Positions 8,323-17,795 of a stretch of DNA of 45,083 nucleotides are shown here, piece after piece (position 1 is the first letter of the stretch; each line of letters starts with the position of its first letter). Origin of the DNA: an uncultured Verrucomicrobiota bacterium (GTDB lineage Bacteria; Verrucomicrobiota; Verrucomicrobiia; Opitutales; Opitutaceae); assembly GCA_913058185.1 (NCBI GenBank), contig CAJXQX010000025.1, positions 1 to 45,083 of the forward strand, given 5' to 3'. The notes under the pieces are model-generated. The model did not search any database. It was not told the origin of the DNA and saw only the letters and a list, made by a program, of their open reading frames with translations. The position numbers and the translations under genes were made by a program.

Positions 8323-10077
8323 TTATTTAATCCTGAAGTATTGTTTCACATCGGCGAGGGGACGCGTATCGAGCACGTGTTTGGCTTCCAGCCAGCCTTT
8401 GCGGGCGACGTTTACTCCTTCGGCCACATGTCCTAATCCAGCGGTGTCGTGGGCATCTGGATTGATGGCGCACATCAAACCCCGTTCCGCCGCTTTGCGC
8501 CACAATCGCCAGTCTAGATCCAACCGCCAAGGACTGGCGTTGAGTTCAATAATCGTTTCGTTCGCGATAGCCGCATCGATCACCTTCGCCAGATCCACTT
8601 TACTCGACTCTCGTCGCAATAGAATCCGTCCCGTCGGGTGCCCCAGCATAGTGACATGCGGATTCTCCACCGCCCGGATCAACCTCGCTGTCATAGTCGC
8701 TTCATCTTGACCCAAGGCATTGTGCACTGAAGCCACGGTGTAGTCCAACTGAGCCAATACCTCGTCGTCAAAATCAAGGCGACCGTCCGTCAAAATATCG
8801 ACTTCCGAACCGGCAAACACGTGCGTCCTAAACTTACCTGATTCGTTTTGAACCCGAATCGCCTCAACTTGCTTTAACAGTCGTTCCTCATTCAACCCGT
8901 TCGCCTGAAAACTACTCTTTGAATGGTCGGCAATGCCCAGATACTCCCACCCTAAGGCTTCCGCTGCTGCCGTCATTTCCGCTAGAGTGTTTTTGCCATC
9001 ACTCGCATCCGTGTGATTATGAAATGCACCCCGTAAGTCGCCGAGTTCGATCAGGCGGGGAAGCTCGCCCTGCTCCGCCGCTTCGATTTCTCCACGCCCC
9101 TCTCGCAACGCTGGGGGGATAAATTCCAGGTCGAGTTTGGCAAACAACGCGGCCTCATCTTTCACACCTTCGCCTTCACCGCGCTCGGCCTTCTCTTTCG
9201 CAGTCCCCTCACCTTCGACCGACACGAGTCCCCATTCCGACATGCTCAATCCTCGCTCCAGCGCCCGTTGACGCATCGCGACATTGTGATCCTTCGAACC
9301 CGTGAAGTGATGGAGTGCAAAGACAAACTGCTCATCGGGCACGATCCGTAGATCAGCCTGCAGTCCGCTTTCAAACCGCACACTTGATTTGGTCTCACCT
9401 CGCGCGGTGACTTCCTTCACTTCCGGTAGTTCGCAAAACCAAGTCATGACCAATTCCGGTTCAGCCGAAGCGACAATAAAATCCAGATCTCCCACCGTCT
9501 CCATGCCTCGACGTGAACTTCCCGCCGACTCAGCGCGGACCACTTGAGGCAACTTTCGTAAACCCTCCACGATCGGCCGACCCACTTCCTGAGCGAGCCA
9601 CCAAAGGTGGCGTTTGCCATAGGCTTCTCGATTTCGAATCCCTTCCGCGATCTTGTCCTGAGATTTTGCCCCAAATCCGGCAAGTTCAGCCACTTTTCCG
9701 TCCGCACAGGCCTTCGCCAGTCCTTCAATGGAATTCACTCCTAGCTTGCCGTGGATTGCCTTGATTTTCTTCGCCCCCAGGCCCGGCACTTCGAGCATTT
9801 CCACTAATCCCGGGGCAATCGATGCACGCAGCTTTATCAGGAACTCGAGTTTCCCAGTCGCGTGCAACTCGCCGATCTTCTGCGCCAAAGCCACTCCGAT
9901 TCCTTTAACTGAATCCAAGTCGTCGTCCTCCAGCAACCGATCGACATCCACTTGCTCCATCGACTCCAGAATCCGCGCACCACTTCCATAGGCCCGAATC
10001 TTGAACGGATTCTCGCCCTTCAATTCCAGTAACGTGGCTATCTCTTCCAAAACCTCCGCAATCTCATTCTTGGTCAT
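8323..10077 (-). CDS. polX: DNA polymerase/3'-5' exonuclease PolX (Pol X plus PHP domains)
   Basis: PolX is a repair polymerase that fills short gaps. The N-terminal 8-kDa region and helix-hairpin-helix motifs ([31 protein letters not shown]) lead into the palm, with [14 protein letters not shown] near residues 190-203 supplying the metal-binding Asp pair. The C-terminal PHP domain has [10 protein letters not shown] near 340, GIADHSK near 372, a GSEVDI near 410, and INPDAHDT near 550, which should give 3'-5' exonuclease activity. The start at 10077 ([14 protein letters not shown]) matches the family and gives 584 residues; an ATG six codons upstream is also open. Confidence 0.92.
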   Translation of the reverse strand: MTKNEIAEVLEEIATLLELKGENPFKIRAYGSGARILESMEQVDVDRLLEDDDLDSVKGIGVALAQKIGELHATGKLEFLIKLRASIAPGLVEMLEVPGLGAKKIKAIHGKLGVNSIEGLAKACADGKVAELAGFGAKSQDKIAEGIRNREAYGKRHLWWLAQEVGRPIVEGLRKLPQVVRAESAGSSRRGMETVGDLDFIVASAEPELVMTWFCELPEVKEVTARGETKSSVRFESGLQADLRIVPDEQFVFALHHFTGSKDHNVAMRQRALERGLSMSEWGLVSVEGEGTAKEKAERGEGEGVKDEAALFAKLDLEFIPPALREGRGEIEAAEQGELPRLIELGDLRGAFHNHTDASDGKNTLAEMTAAAEALGWEYLGIADHSKSSFQANGLNEERLLKQVEAIRVQNESGKFRTHVFAGSEVDILTDGRLDFDDEVLAQLDYTVASVHNALGQDEATMTARLIRAVENPHVTMLGHPTGRILLRRESSKVDLAKVIDAAIANETIIELNASPWRLDLDWRLWRKAAERGLMCAINPDAHDTAGLGHVAEGVNVARKGWLEAKHVLDTRPLADVKQYFRIK

Positions 10078-10078
10078 G

Positions 10079-10367
10079 AAGTAGGTATTAACCACTGATG
10101 GAAGCGGATGAACACTGATAAATTTTTAGGAATCCCGCTGAGAAACTACTGAATAATAGCCACAATCCTCGTCCGAAGCGGATGCCTCTCAGATCGGTTT
10201 TTAGCTTTTCCAGCGAAGCTCCCCTGAAGTGATAGCTACAGAATGCACAGAAATCACAAAAAAGAGAATAGCCCCCCCCAGCGCGTCACCCCTTTGCTTC
10301 TCAGCGTTAATATCAACATTCCTTTAGACCTTCGACATTAAGACTTTTAGACCTTCCCATCTTTCCC
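10079..10367. repeat. Gene-free divergent spacer with start-proximal repeats on both sides
   Basis: The polX side (10085-10125) reads, on the polX coding strand, CAGTGTTCATCCGCTTCC and then CATCAGTGGTTAATA, a member of the CATCTGTGTTC-type family also present at 4681. The menI side (10324-10357) carries TAGACCTTCGACATTAAGAC and TTTTAGACC, the GTCTAAA family in the opposite orientation, pointing towards menI. A CCTTTGCTTCTCAGCGTTAA segment lies near 10290. Each repeat is thus oriented towards its own gene. No gene is visible. Confidence 0.65.
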
Positions 10368-10778
10368 ATGCCGACGTTTCGCTACAATCGCACGATACAT
10401 TTTTCCGATACGGATGCTGCCGGGGTTGTTTTCTTTGCCCGCTATTTAAGCATCGCTCACGAAGCATATGAAGAGGCACTGGGCGCAAACGGTATCCTAC
10501 TGGCCGAGTTCTTCAGCGACAATGGAGTCGTGATCCCGATCACTCGAAGTGAGGCGTCTTATTTGCGGCCTCTCCACGCCGGCGAAAAAATCTGCGTTGA
10601 TGTGACTCCGGTCCAATCGGGCCCGCACAGTTACACCCTCGACACTACGATTTGGAAGATAGGCCCTCCGGAGAAAAAGGCGGCGGTGATTCAAACTGAA
10701 CATGTATGCATCACTTCGACGGACCGAAAGAAGATCGATCTTCCATCCGAACTAACCGGATGGATCGATGCAGATTAA
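10368..10778 (+). CDS. menI: Hotdog-fold acyl-CoA thioesterase, probably 1,4-dihydroxy-2-naphthoyl-CoA hydrolase
   Basis: This 136-residue hotdog protein has the 4-hydroxybenzoyl-CoA thioesterase-type motif FSDTDAAGVVFFARYLSIAHEAYEE at about residues 12-36, where the Asp is the usual catalytic residue. Such enzymes hydrolyse DHNA-CoA in menaquinone synthesis. The assignment rests on its position: menE and menC converge on it from the right, six bases away. On sequence alone a YbgC-type thioesterase is equally possible. Confidence 0.8.
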   Translation: MPTFRYNRTIHFSDTDAAGVVFFARYLSIAHEAYEEALGANGILLAEFFSDNGVVIPITRSEASYLRPLHAGEKICVDVTPVQSGPHSYTLDTTIWKIGPPEKKAAVIQTEHVCITSTDRKKIDLPSELTGWIDAD

Positions 10779-10784
10779 TCATCC

Positions 10785-12011
10785 TTAGTCCCCGGCCAAT
10801 CGCCGCAGACACCTTCGGTCTATTTTCCCGACCGAGTTAACCGGCCAGGAATCAAGCTTCACCACCCGTTTAGGCCATTTGAATTTGGCCAATTCACCGT
10901 CCAGCAGTTCTCCCAGCTCGGTCAGCTCGAGTGTCCGTTCAGCGCAGTAGACCAACATCGCCACTTGGCCCCAATGCGCGTCGGCAACCCCTAACACCGC
11001 AATTTGGTTCAGGCCGAAAGCCTGCTTAACCGCCGCCTCTACTTCGGCTGGATTGATTTTTTCCCCTCCCGAGACAATGAGGTCATTTTGTCGCCCTTTC
11101 ACCGTCAGTCGACCTGCGGAATCCCATTCACCCAAATCTCCTGTCGCCCAGGCTCCACGTTCACGGCGGTGATCCGGCCAGTATCCACGAAACAGTGACG
11201 CCGTCTTTAATTTAATCTCCCCTCCCTCGCCAATGATCAACTCGATGTGCGGCAACGGAGCACCGACGCCTTCCGCACCGGCGAGGAAATCCCGCGGCGA
11301 CATCGCACACCCCATCGCCATGGATTCGGTCAGACCATACGAGGGCGAAAGCGGAAGGTTATTCTCCCGGGCCCAATCGCACAAATCCGTTGTTAGCGCA
11401 GCTCCGCCAATAAACACCGATCCGAACTGTCGCAACCAGTCCACTCCTCCGGTGATTCCGCGGAGAGCCTGCAGTTGGGTTGGGACCAACGAAATCGCGA
11501 TTCCATTTAGATTCTCAACTGGGAAATTCCCCAACGAGATTTCGCGCCAATTCAGCTGGCAATATTGTCCTCCCGTAAGTGCGCAACGAAGCCACCCCAT
11601 CAGTCCACCAACATGATGCAGCGGCAGCATGCCCACGCCATCAACGCGATCAGCCCCGCAGAACTCCTGATAGCCGATCACGGCCGCCATGATGGTGTGT
11701 TGGTCATGACGAGCTAGCTTGATCGCCCCCGAGGAGCCTCCCGTCGGAATCATCAGCCAACCAAGCTCTGGATCCCAATCATCTGCCCTGCGGTCCACCA
11801 CGGCATCGAACTGCTCGCGCTCGCGTCCGCCCCAATCGGGATTGGCCAAAAATACGGGACCACGAGTTCCAGCGGCATCAGCAAATTGCTCTCGGAACCG
11901 TTTGGTATCTCGTTCGCAAATCACCACCGCGTCATTCGCGTCGGAAGCCGCGCCTCCCAGTGTTCTGGCAAACTCGTTACGCGACATTTGAAGATTCATA
12001 CGAGTGTTCAT
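10785..12011 (-). CDS. menE: o-Succinylbenzoate-CoA ligase (AMP-forming)
   Basis: MenE activates o-succinylbenzoate to its CoA thioester. The 408-residue protein is short for the acyl-adenylate superfamily but has the core motifs: P-loop IPTGGSSGAIKLARHD (about residues 86-101), SYGLTESMAMGCAMS near 220, ATGDLGEWDSAGRL near 290, and GRQNDLIVSGGEKINPAEVE near 308. The usual C-terminal catalytic Lys lies in NSVGKIDRR. It starts three bases after the menC stop, so the two are co-transcribed. ATG codons at residues 5 and 9 are alternative starts. Confidence 0.9.
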   Translation of the reverse strand: MNTRMNLQMSRNEFARTLGGAASDANDAVVICERDTKRFREQFADAAGTRGPVFLANPDWGGREREQFDAVVDRRADDWDPELGWLMIPTGGSSGAIKLARHDQHTIMAAVIGYQEFCGADRVDGVGMLPLHHVGGLMGWLRCALTGGQYCQLNWREISLGNFPVENLNGIAISLVPTQLQALRGITGGVDWLRQFGSVFIGGAALTTDLCDWARENNLPLSPSYGLTESMAMGCAMSPRDFLAGAEGVGAPLPHIELIIGEGGEIKLKTASLFRGYWPDHRRERGAWATGDLGEWDSAGRLTVKGRQNDLIVSGGEKINPAEVEAAVKQAFGLNQIAVLGVADAHWGQVAMLVYCAERTLELTELGELLDGELAKFKWPKRVVKLDSWPVNSVGKIDRRCLRRLAGD

Positions 12012-12014
12012 GGC

Positions 12015-13058
12015 CTAAAGGGCTTCCCACACTACGATCGGATTTAACCTTTCGATGTCCGTAGAGCGCACGAACGGCACGGCACTCGGACCATTCAGTT
12101 CCGTATTAGAAAACAGAGGCCAGACTCCGGTGCCCAAAGCCCGATCAAGTTTCGGCAACCCAAACGCGATCTCCAATACCTGCCGCGCGCCGATCCCCGT
12201 TTCCAGAGAGGAAGAGATCACCACATCAGCAGTGCTCCCATTGACGGCCGCCACCAACTCACCCGGATCGCCCCAAAGCGCTGGCTTCAGCACAAACACG
12301 CCCGGCCACCCCAACTCCATCCACTGTTCGAAGTCCTCCTTACCGATTACGGCCTCATCCAGAGCCAGCGTCGTCGGAAAATCACCCGCGAGCCCCAACA
12401 AAAGATCCTTATTCGCCGGGTCAGTCGGCTGTTCGACGAACTCGATCATGGGACGTTCGGCACAGACTTCCAACCACCGCTCGGCTACTCGACGATCCCA
12501 TCCTCCATTCGCGTCCAATCGCACGCGGGCTCCATCGGGCAAATTGCCCAATAAATCGTCAAGTAACACCTGCTCGTCCCTTGGGTCGCCCACCCCGACC
12601 TTCCATTTAAAGGTCCGAAAGCCCACCTCCAGTTTCTGTTCAACCGCCCGCAATACGTCACGTCCCGCCGGCAACAATCCCGCCACGGGTAAGTAGTCGT
12701 GCACCGACGGCAACCGACCACCCAACTGCCCCAGCGCGGCTCCGAGGGCGAACCCAAGGCATCCACCCGGTGCGGCGATCTCACTCAACTCAGCCCCCGT
12801 CGGACTCGCCCCCAGACGTTCTAGCACCGCCTTTGCTTCACTCAAATCACCTCCACCCCACCCCGAAATCGGCGCAATCTCTCCCCAACCCATTTGACCG
12901 TCCTTATCTTCCAATCGCACAATCACGCCTTCACGCTCCGACCACCAACCCTGGGCCGTCCGCAGCGGTTGGCGCATCGGCAGTCGGTAAGATTTAAACG
13001 AGAGCGAATATCCCATCTGGCCCACTCTACGCGTTCTTTCCTCCTGCGTAAAACGCAT
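12015..13058 (-). CDS. menC: o-Succinylbenzoate synthase (enolase superfamily)
   Basis: MenC dehydrates SHCHC to o-succinylbenzoate. The protein has the enolase-superfamily barrel residues: the paired lysines in TFKWKVGVGD, metal ligands in VRLDANGGWD, IEFVEQPTDP and TLALDEAVIG, and the second catalytic Lys in VFVLKPALWG. The frame is 347 residues from 13058. MGYSLSFKSYRLPMR at 13016 is a better match to family N-termini, so the first 14 residues may be untranslated. No other men genes are visible here. Confidence 0.9.
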   Translation of the reverse strand: MRFTQEERTRRVGQMGYSLSFKSYRLPMRQPLRTAQGWWSEREGVIVRLEDKDGQMGWGEIAPISGWGGGDLSEAKAVLERLGASPTGAELSEIAAPGGCLGFALGAALGQLGGRLPSVHDYLPVAGLLPAGRDVLRAVEQKLEVGFRTFKWKVGVGDPRDEQVLLDDLLGNLPDGARVRLDANGGWDRRVAERWLEVCAERPMIEFVEQPTDPANKDLLLGLAGDFPTTLALDEAVIGKEDFEQWMELGWPGVFVLKPALWGDPGELVAAVNGSTADVVISSSLETGIGARQVLEIAFGLPKLDRALGTGVWPLFSNTELNGPSAVPFVRSTDIERLNPIVVWEAL

Positions 13059-13161
13059 TTACCGTAATTTCTCACCGATGATCTTACTCTGAAAAAAAAC
13101 GAAACTTTCAGATTCCTTCTTGCGATCTCCGGACAGATCCTTACTACGTTCCCGGCAACTC

Positions 13162-14742
13162 ATGACAAAGGTTGCCACGAATTCCGCCGAAGCGTTTGAC
13201 GCTGATTTTTACCAATCAGCCGACGCCTTCTTTGCCGCCAATCGTCCCGTAGGACTCACGTTCGACGACGTTTCTCTTGCGACCCGGTTCTCCGATATCC
13301 TGCCCAAAGACGCTGACCCGACCACGGCCCTCTCCGAGCAAGTCGTGCTGCCGATTCCCGTGCTCTCGTCAGATATGGACACCGTTACCGAGTCTCGCAT
13401 GGCCATTGCCATGGCGCTCAACGGCGGCCTCGGCCTGATCCACTACAACATGCCTGCCCGCGAGCAGGTCAAGGAGGTCGCCCGCGTCAAACGCCACATC
13501 CACGGCCTTATCCAAGATCCGATCACGGTAAAACCCGACCAATATGTCGGTGACGTGCTGGATCTGATTGAATCTCGCAACTTCGACTTCCGCACCTTCC
13601 CCGTCGTCGACGACGCCGGAAAACTGGTCGGCCTCCTCTCTGGCAGCACAGTGCGGGAACGCTATCGGAGCAAAACCGTCGCGGAAGCGATGTCCCTTCG
13701 CGCCGACATCCACACCGTGCACTCCTCGAGTCTGAGTTCCGATCCCATCAAAGCCGCGGACGAATTCTTCACCCAACACGTCGGCATTCACAAAATGCTC
13801 GTCGTGGACGATTCCGACCATCTGCGAGGATTGGCCACCTTCTCGGACGTCGAACGGATTACCTCCGAAGCCAACGCCCGCCGCCGCGCTGCTCGTGATT
13901 CGGATTTCCGCCTCATCGTCGGCGCTGCCCTTTCGCCGATTCGCCACCCTGACGGATCGCTCGACCGCGATCGCATCATCGAACATGTCGGCCATCTCGT
14001 CGACGAGGCCATCGATTGCGTCGCTGTCTCCGTGGCTCACGGCCACTCCGCCGGTGTTGGCGATATGGTTAAACTCGTTCGAGGAGCTTTTCCGGACCTC
14101 ACCATTATTGCGGGTAACGTCACCAGTGCCGCCGGAGTAGAATACCTCGCCGACTGTGGCGCCAACGCGATCAAGGTAGGCCAAGGCCCCGGATCTATCT
14201 GCACCACCCGGATTGTCGCAGGAGTGGGCATCCCTCAGCTCACGGCCTTACACGTGGCCGCCAAAGGAGCCTCCAACCGCAACGTCAAGGTGATCGCCGA
14301 CGGCGGCATCACCAAAAGCGGTGATATCGTCAAAGCTCTCACCCTCGCTGATGGGGTCATCCTCGGTGGTCTCCTAGCCGGTTGCCGCGAGGCTCCAGGC
14401 GAGATCATGGAGATTAACGGCAAGGTCTATAAGCAATATCGGGGCATGGGGTCGCTCGCCGCGATGAAAGAGGGCTCTGCAGCCCGCTACGGTCACAGTA
14501 AGACCGATCGCACCCGCAAGGTCGCAGCCGAAGGTATTGAAGCCCTCAAGGAAGTCAGCGGCTCCCTCGACGACGTCCTTGGCACCCTCGTCGGAGGTCT
14601 GCAAAGCGGCATGGGCTATCTCGGCGCCAAGGATCTTCCTGCGCTGCGCGCCAACGCCCGCTACATTCGGGTGAGCCCGGCAGCCCAGAAAGAAGCAACT
14701 CCGCACGACGTCATTGAGATCAAGGCAGGGGTGAAGAACTGA
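13162..14742 (+). CDS. guaB: Inosine-5'-monophosphate dehydrogenase
   Basis: GuaB oxidises IMP to XMP, the committed step to GMP. The start at 13162 ([12 protein letters not shown]) gives 526 residues. The N-terminal barrel part has [14 protein letters not shown] and [17 protein letters not shown]; two CBS domains lie at about 120-245; the catalytic loop GPGSICTTR has its Cys near 347, and [10 protein letters not shown] and EGIEA follow. The segment usually read as DTAHGHS is SVAHGHS here, with Ser near 290 in place of the Asp that contacts NAD in studied enzymes. GQGPGS replaces GIGPGS and AGCREAPGE replaces AGTDEAPGE. It is followed by purA on the same strand. Confidence 0.93.
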   Translation: MTKVATNSAEAFDADFYQSADAFFAANRPVGLTFDDVSLATRFSDILPKDADPTTALSEQVVLPIPVLSSDMDTVTESRMAIAMALNGGLGLIHYNMPAREQVKEVARVKRHIHGLIQDPITVKPDQYVGDVLDLIESRNFDFRTFPVVDDAGKLVGLLSGSTVRERYRSKTVAEAMSLRADIHTVHSSSLSSDPIKAADEFFTQHVGIHKMLVVDDSDHLRGLATFSDVERITSEANARRRAARDSDFRLIVGAALSPIRHPDGSLDRDRIIEHVGHLVDEAIDCVAVSVAHGHSAGVGDMVKLVRGAFPDLTIIAGNVTSAAGVEYLADCGANAIKVGQGPGSICTTRIVAGVGIPQLTALHVAAKGASNRNVKVIADGGITKSGDIVKALTLADGVILGGLLAGCREAPGEIMEINGKVYKQYRGMGSLAAMKEGSAARYGHSKTDRTRKVAAEGIEALKEVSGSLDDVLGTLVGGLQSGMGYLGAKDLPALRANARYIRVSPAAQKEATPHDVIEIKAGVKN

Positions 14743-14765
14743 GTGGCTCTGGCACTCAGTTCTTT
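14736..14765 (+). terminator. Probable intrinsic terminator overlapping the guaB stop codon
   Basis: A perfect 10-bp stem, GAACTGAGTG with CACTCAGTTC, encloses a 7-base loop and is followed by TTT. The left arm contains the TGA stop of guaB. The U-run is short, so termination may be weak. Confidence 0.6.
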
Positions 14766-14803
14766 GAAAAGCTGAAAAACTGAAAAGCTGACACGCTGAA
14801 ATA
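14765..14803 (+). repeat. 8-bp-period repeat after guaB
   Basis: The plus strand reads GAAAAGCT-GAAAAACT-GAAAAGCT-GACACGCT-GAAATAAG. It is the reverse complement of the array at 15039-15074 in front of purA, so the two could pair in single-stranded DNA or RNA. Confidence 0.8.
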
Positions 14804-14821
14804 AGACTCCGTCGGGCTTCA

Positions 14822-14881
14822 CGGGGTCGACGTCGTAGACGTATTGCGCCAGGAATTTAGTCACGACTCGACCCCTTCCCC
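14822..14881 (+). repeat. 60-bp palindrome-ended repeat, copy 1
   Basis: The unit begins GGGGTCGACGTCGTAGACG and ends AGTCACGACTCGACCCC, so its ends form an imperfect hairpin. Copy 2 lies inverted at 16780-16839, on the other side of purA. The two differ mainly in the central 12 bases. Confidence 0.85.
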
Positions 14882-15038
14882 ATCGATTCGCGAAGTTTCG
14901 AGCCTCAAGGCGGAGCTGAAGCACTGAAACCGTCAACAAGAGTTCCGGGCTCGACCCTCGGCGAAGATTTGTGCCAACATCTCTCCTTTGTGCGCCCACG
15001 GGGGCCAAACTAAGCTGGGTTGAACGAGTCCGTCCAAT

Positions 15039-15074
15039 TTCAGCTTTTCAGATTTTCAGTTTTTCAGCGTTTCT
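15039..15074 (+). repeat. 8-bp-period repeat abutting purA
   Basis: The sense strand reads CAGCTTTT-CAGATTTT-CAGTTTTT-CAGCGTTT and ends five bases before the purA ATG. No Shine-Dalgarno sequence is present. Confidence 0.8.
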
Positions 15075-15078
15075 AAAA

Positions 15079-16620
15079 ATGTCCCTGATTCCTTTCTCCA
15101 GCCAACTCATCGCAGACGTCGGAATTTCCCTCGGAGATGAGGGCAAAGGCCGCCTCGTTCCCGAAGTCTGCCACGAACTTTCCGGCACGCCCCGTGCTGT
15201 CTCCACGGTGCTCAAGGTCAATGGCGGCGCGAACTCCGGCCACACCGCCGCCGGCGTGAAGCTCAATCTCCTGCCGTCGGGTGTCGTCGAGAAGAACATC
15301 AAACACCTCGCCATCGGATGTGGGGTGGTCGCCGACCCGCGCAAGATCTGGTGGGAAGCAGCCCCGTTGGAGCACAAGGGCTACAACGTTATTTCGCGGC
15401 TCGCAATAGACGAACGCACGATGGTCTCAGACTTCATTCATCGTCTGCTCGACCTCGCTTGGGAACACTACCGCTCCAACATTCTCCATGAAGAGCCTCG
15501 GGGCTCAACGGGTCGCGGCATCACCCCCGCCTACCTCGACGAGGTTGGCCAATGGCAGATCTCGTATTCCGATTTCCTCGCCGGCTCCAACTACTACGCC
15601 CGCAAGGTCGCCCAACGCGCCGACCGCGCCATGCGCACCATCGAGCACGTGTGTCAGGTCGACGCCGAAACCTTCGCTGGTTTCTTCTCCAAACTCGCCG
15701 ATGCCGAGCAACGCGCTAATCAGGAAGCGATCGATCTCGGCATTCTCGAGGCTGCTGAATTCGATTTCACGGCTTTCCGAGGTGACGCCCCCTTTACTCT
15801 CAATCTCGAAAAACTCACTGAAGTCTACTGGGCTGCAGGCACCAGGTTGGCTCCTCGGATCACTGAAGTGCGTGAACTGATCCGCCGCGAAATGGCCGCC
15901 GGGCACACCATTCTGGGGGAATTTGGCCAAGCCTACTGGCTCGACAAACGCCACGGCTTCTCGCCCAACGTCACCGCCTCTCACACCTTCACGCCTGAAA
16001 TCTTTGAGAGCGCGGGTATCCCTGTTCAACCGGTGCACACGTTTGGGGTGGCCAAAGCCTACGACACCAAAGTCGGCACCCATACCTTCATCACGCAAAT
16101 GGATGAAGAGCACCCACTCACCCCATTACTGAAGAAACTCGAGTTTGGCTCGACCACGGGTCGGCAACGCATGGTGGGCTGGTTCGACGCGGTAGAAAAA
16201 GGCGATGCCCTACGCTACGGCGGATTTCAAGATTTGATGATCAACAAAACCGACGCCCTCACCCATCAGGGTGATTGGAACGGCGACCTGTTGATCTGCA
16301 CGGCCTACGAAGATACCGACGGCAATATCCACCACCATGTGCCGCGCAACGAAGCGGTGCGAAAAAACCTCAATCCGGTTTACTCCCGGCATCCAGGCTG
16401 GGCGGAAGACATTTGCGGCATGCGCAACTTTGCAGACTTACCGGCCAACGCCCAAGCCTACGTCGGAGCGATGGTCCGGACCACGCTTGAGGTGGCCTAC
16501 GAAGGCGCTATCTGGCCAGACGCTGAGAACCTTCCGAATCTCCGCTACCTAGGCGTCGGTCCCGAACCCTCCCAGCTGATTAAAGACATCCCGCCGACGG
16601 CGGAGCTGGTGAAAATTTAA
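15079..16620 (+). CDS. purA: Adenylosuccinate synthetase, divergent long form
   Basis: PurA joins IMP and aspartate with GTP to give adenylosuccinate on the way to AMP. Recognisable elements in order are [11 protein letters not shown] (catalytic Asp near residue 20), [11 protein letters not shown] (catalytic His near 55), [17 protein letters not shown] near 143, [15 protein letters not shown] and NVTASHT near 280-298, [15 protein letters not shown] near 357, NKTDAL near 388, and GVGPEPSQL. At 513 residues it is about 80 longer than a typical PurA, and several motifs are altered (the usual GPFPTE loop is GTHTFIT, GRPRR is GRQRM). The start at 15079 was chosen because upstream codons are repeat-derived. 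The active-site pair is kept, so synthetase activity is likely. Confidence 0.85.
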   Translation: MSLIPFSSQLIADVGISLGDEGKGRLVPEVCHELSGTPRAVSTVLKVNGGANSGHTAAGVKLNLLPSGVVEKNIKHLAIGCGVVADPRKIWWEAAPLEHKGYNVISRLAIDERTMVSDFIHRLLDLAWEHYRSNILHEEPRGSTGRGITPAYLDEVGQWQISYSDFLAGSNYYARKVAQRADRAMRTIEHVCQVDAETFAGFFSKLADAEQRANQEAIDLGILEAAEFDFTAFRGDAPFTLNLEKLTEVYWAAGTRLAPRITEVRELIRREMAAGHTILGEFGQAYWLDKRHGFSPNVTASHTFTPEIFESAGIPVQPVHTFGVAKAYDTKVGTHTFITQMDEEHPLTPLLKKLEFGSTTGRQRMVGWFDAVEKGDALRYGGFQDLMINKTDALTHQGDWNGDLLICTAYEDTDGNIHHHVPRNEAVRKNLNPVYSRHPGWAEDICGMRNFADLPANAQAYVGAMVRTTLEVAYEGAIWPDAENLPNLRYLGVGPEPSQLIKDIPPTAELVKI

Positions 16621-16871
16621 TGCGCGGAGATAAGCAAGCAGCAGCTCCGCCGAAGTAGCAGGTATCAAGTAACAAGTAACCCTCCGTCGTCCCGCAGATC
16701 GGGACTAGGGCGGGCAGGCAAGATCCCGTCAGCAGGCTAATATGGGCAGATTGAGTCGCCTGGTTTGTCGGACGCGTCTGGGGAAGGGGTCGAGTCGTGA
16801 CTAATTTACTTCGTAAAGCGTCTACGACGTCGACCCCGGTGGGCACGGTATTAGGTCTGAAAAAGTAGACG
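16621..16871. repeat. Gene-free spacer with 60-bp repeat, copy 2
   Basis: Copy 2 of the palindrome-ended repeat occupies 16780-16839, inverted relative to copy 1. Near 16663-16679 there is a GTATCAAGTAACAAGTAAC stretch, again with a 7-bp period. Nothing coding is visible. Confidence 0.75.
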
Positions 16872-17251
16872 ATGTTGGGCATAAAGAGCCAGATGACAGG
16901 TGATGCGGAACAGTGGGCACCGTTGAGGCTGTCGGGCAGGCAAGAGCCTTTGTAGCTGAGATTGAGCTGCCTCGCCTTTTAGGTAGGGAGTGCTCGCCGA
17001 GCGCTCCCTTTCACCTCTCCCACCGCAACCGGCGGTTTCGGCGAAACCGCCCTACCTTAAACCGACGCACCGAAGACATCTTGCTGCGGAAAGTTCCCCG
17101 GGCTGCCGGAAGGCGATTCGGCCTGCGTAAACAGAGCGCTCGATGACAATTTCAAGCGACGAAAGTGTTCTGCATCATCTGTCATCTGGCCCATAAATCC
17201 CGACCCGCATTAAGACGCATCCTACTGGCTGGGTTGGACTTTAAGCCCGAC
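16872..17251 (+). mobile_element. MITE-like element, left copy
   Basis: This non-coding element of about 380 bp matches the reverse complement of 17796-18212 along its length. Its ends are related inverted repeats (GGGCATAAAGAGCCAGATG at one end, CATCTGGCCCATAAATCCC at the other), each with a TGATGCGGAAC or GTTCTGCATCA motif inside. Internal palindromes include GCGCTCGCCGAGCGC-type sequence near 16990-17010 and GGCGGTTTCGGCGAAACCGCC near 17030-17052. It contains no plausible protein and would need a transposase supplied in trans. Confidence 0.75.
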
Positions 17252-17358
17252 ATATTCAACTAAATTCTAGTCATCTTCCCGAGACATTGTGGTCGTCTTG
17301 CTGAAGTAAGTTGTCGAGTCAGGTTGCGTGGCGGAGGTTTATCTTTTGGTTCCTCTCT

Positions 17359-17784
17359 ATGTCTTCCGACCAATCTCCCATCAGCGCCTACACTGAAACG
17401 AAAGGCCTGCGTTATTTCCCCCGCATGCTGAGCAAGATTCGCCTACAGACCGCCGGCAATCTCCGGGAGGATTTTCTCGAGATGATCGGCAACGGTCTGG
17501 ATGCCCGTATGTGTAGTTTTCTTCATATCGACTACGCGGCGCTTCGAGAGAAAACGCTCACGACTTTCAACGACGATGAAATCTTCGACTGGGTAAACGG
17601 AAACGGACGGACGATTGGAGAAACCGATATCCTCGTTTGGAACCACTATGTGACAAAACTAGGATGGCGCGATCAGGTCACCGAATCGCTCGCAAACCGT
17701 AAGCAAAGCAGTGGGCTTTCCGACCGCAATGAAATCGAAACGATGATCGAATACTTCGAATATGATGAAGGTCGAAAATCGTAA
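17359..17784 (+). CDS. DUF5069 domain-containing protein
   Basis: The 141-residue protein resembles the DUF5069 family, which is common in Opitutaceae. Matching features are GLRYFPRMLSKIRLQTAGNL near residue 12, GNGLDARMCSFLHIDYAAL near 42, TFNDDEIFDWV near 69, ILVWNHYVTKLGWRD near 90, and an acidic C-terminus. No function is established for the family. The frame is open 16 codons further upstream, but MSSDQSPISAYTETK fits family starts. The gene sits alone between two inverted copies of a MITE-like repeat. Confidence 0.8.
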   Translation: MSSDQSPISAYTETKGLRYFPRMLSKIRLQTAGNLREDFLEMIGNGLDARMCSFLHIDYAALREKTLTTFNDDEIFDWVNGNGRTIGETDILVWNHYVTKLGWRDQVTESLANRKQSSGLSDRNEIETMIEYFEYDEGRKS

Positions 17785-17795
17785 GCGGTTCCGGA

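Noticed and set aside
12055-12696. Plus-strand open frame of 213 codons opposite menC
   Set aside because: It is rich in Ser, Pro and Thr as expected from the complement of a GC-biased gene, and menC carries all catalytic residues.
13070-13161. Purine riboswitch upstream of guaB
   Set aside because: The leader is too short and shows neither the conserved junction nor the loop-loop pairs.
13369-14184. Long antisense open frame (271 codons) inside guaB
   Set aside because: It lies fully opposite a gene with clear IMPDH motifs, and its sequence is low in complexity and unlike any family. It arises from the codon bias of guaB.
14971-15078. N-terminal extension of purA by 36 codons
   Set aside because: The stretch encodes the translated repeat ([12 protein letters not shown]), and family N-termini begin close to residue 1 of the downstream start.
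15505-16113. Antisense open frame of 202 codons inside purA
   Set aside because: It is opposite conserved purA motifs and has no recognisable domain.
15079-16620. PurZ (2-aminoadenylosuccinate synthetase of Z-genome phages)
   Set aside because: PurZ proteins lack the catalytic Asp of the GDEGKG motif; here it is present, and there are no phage genes around.
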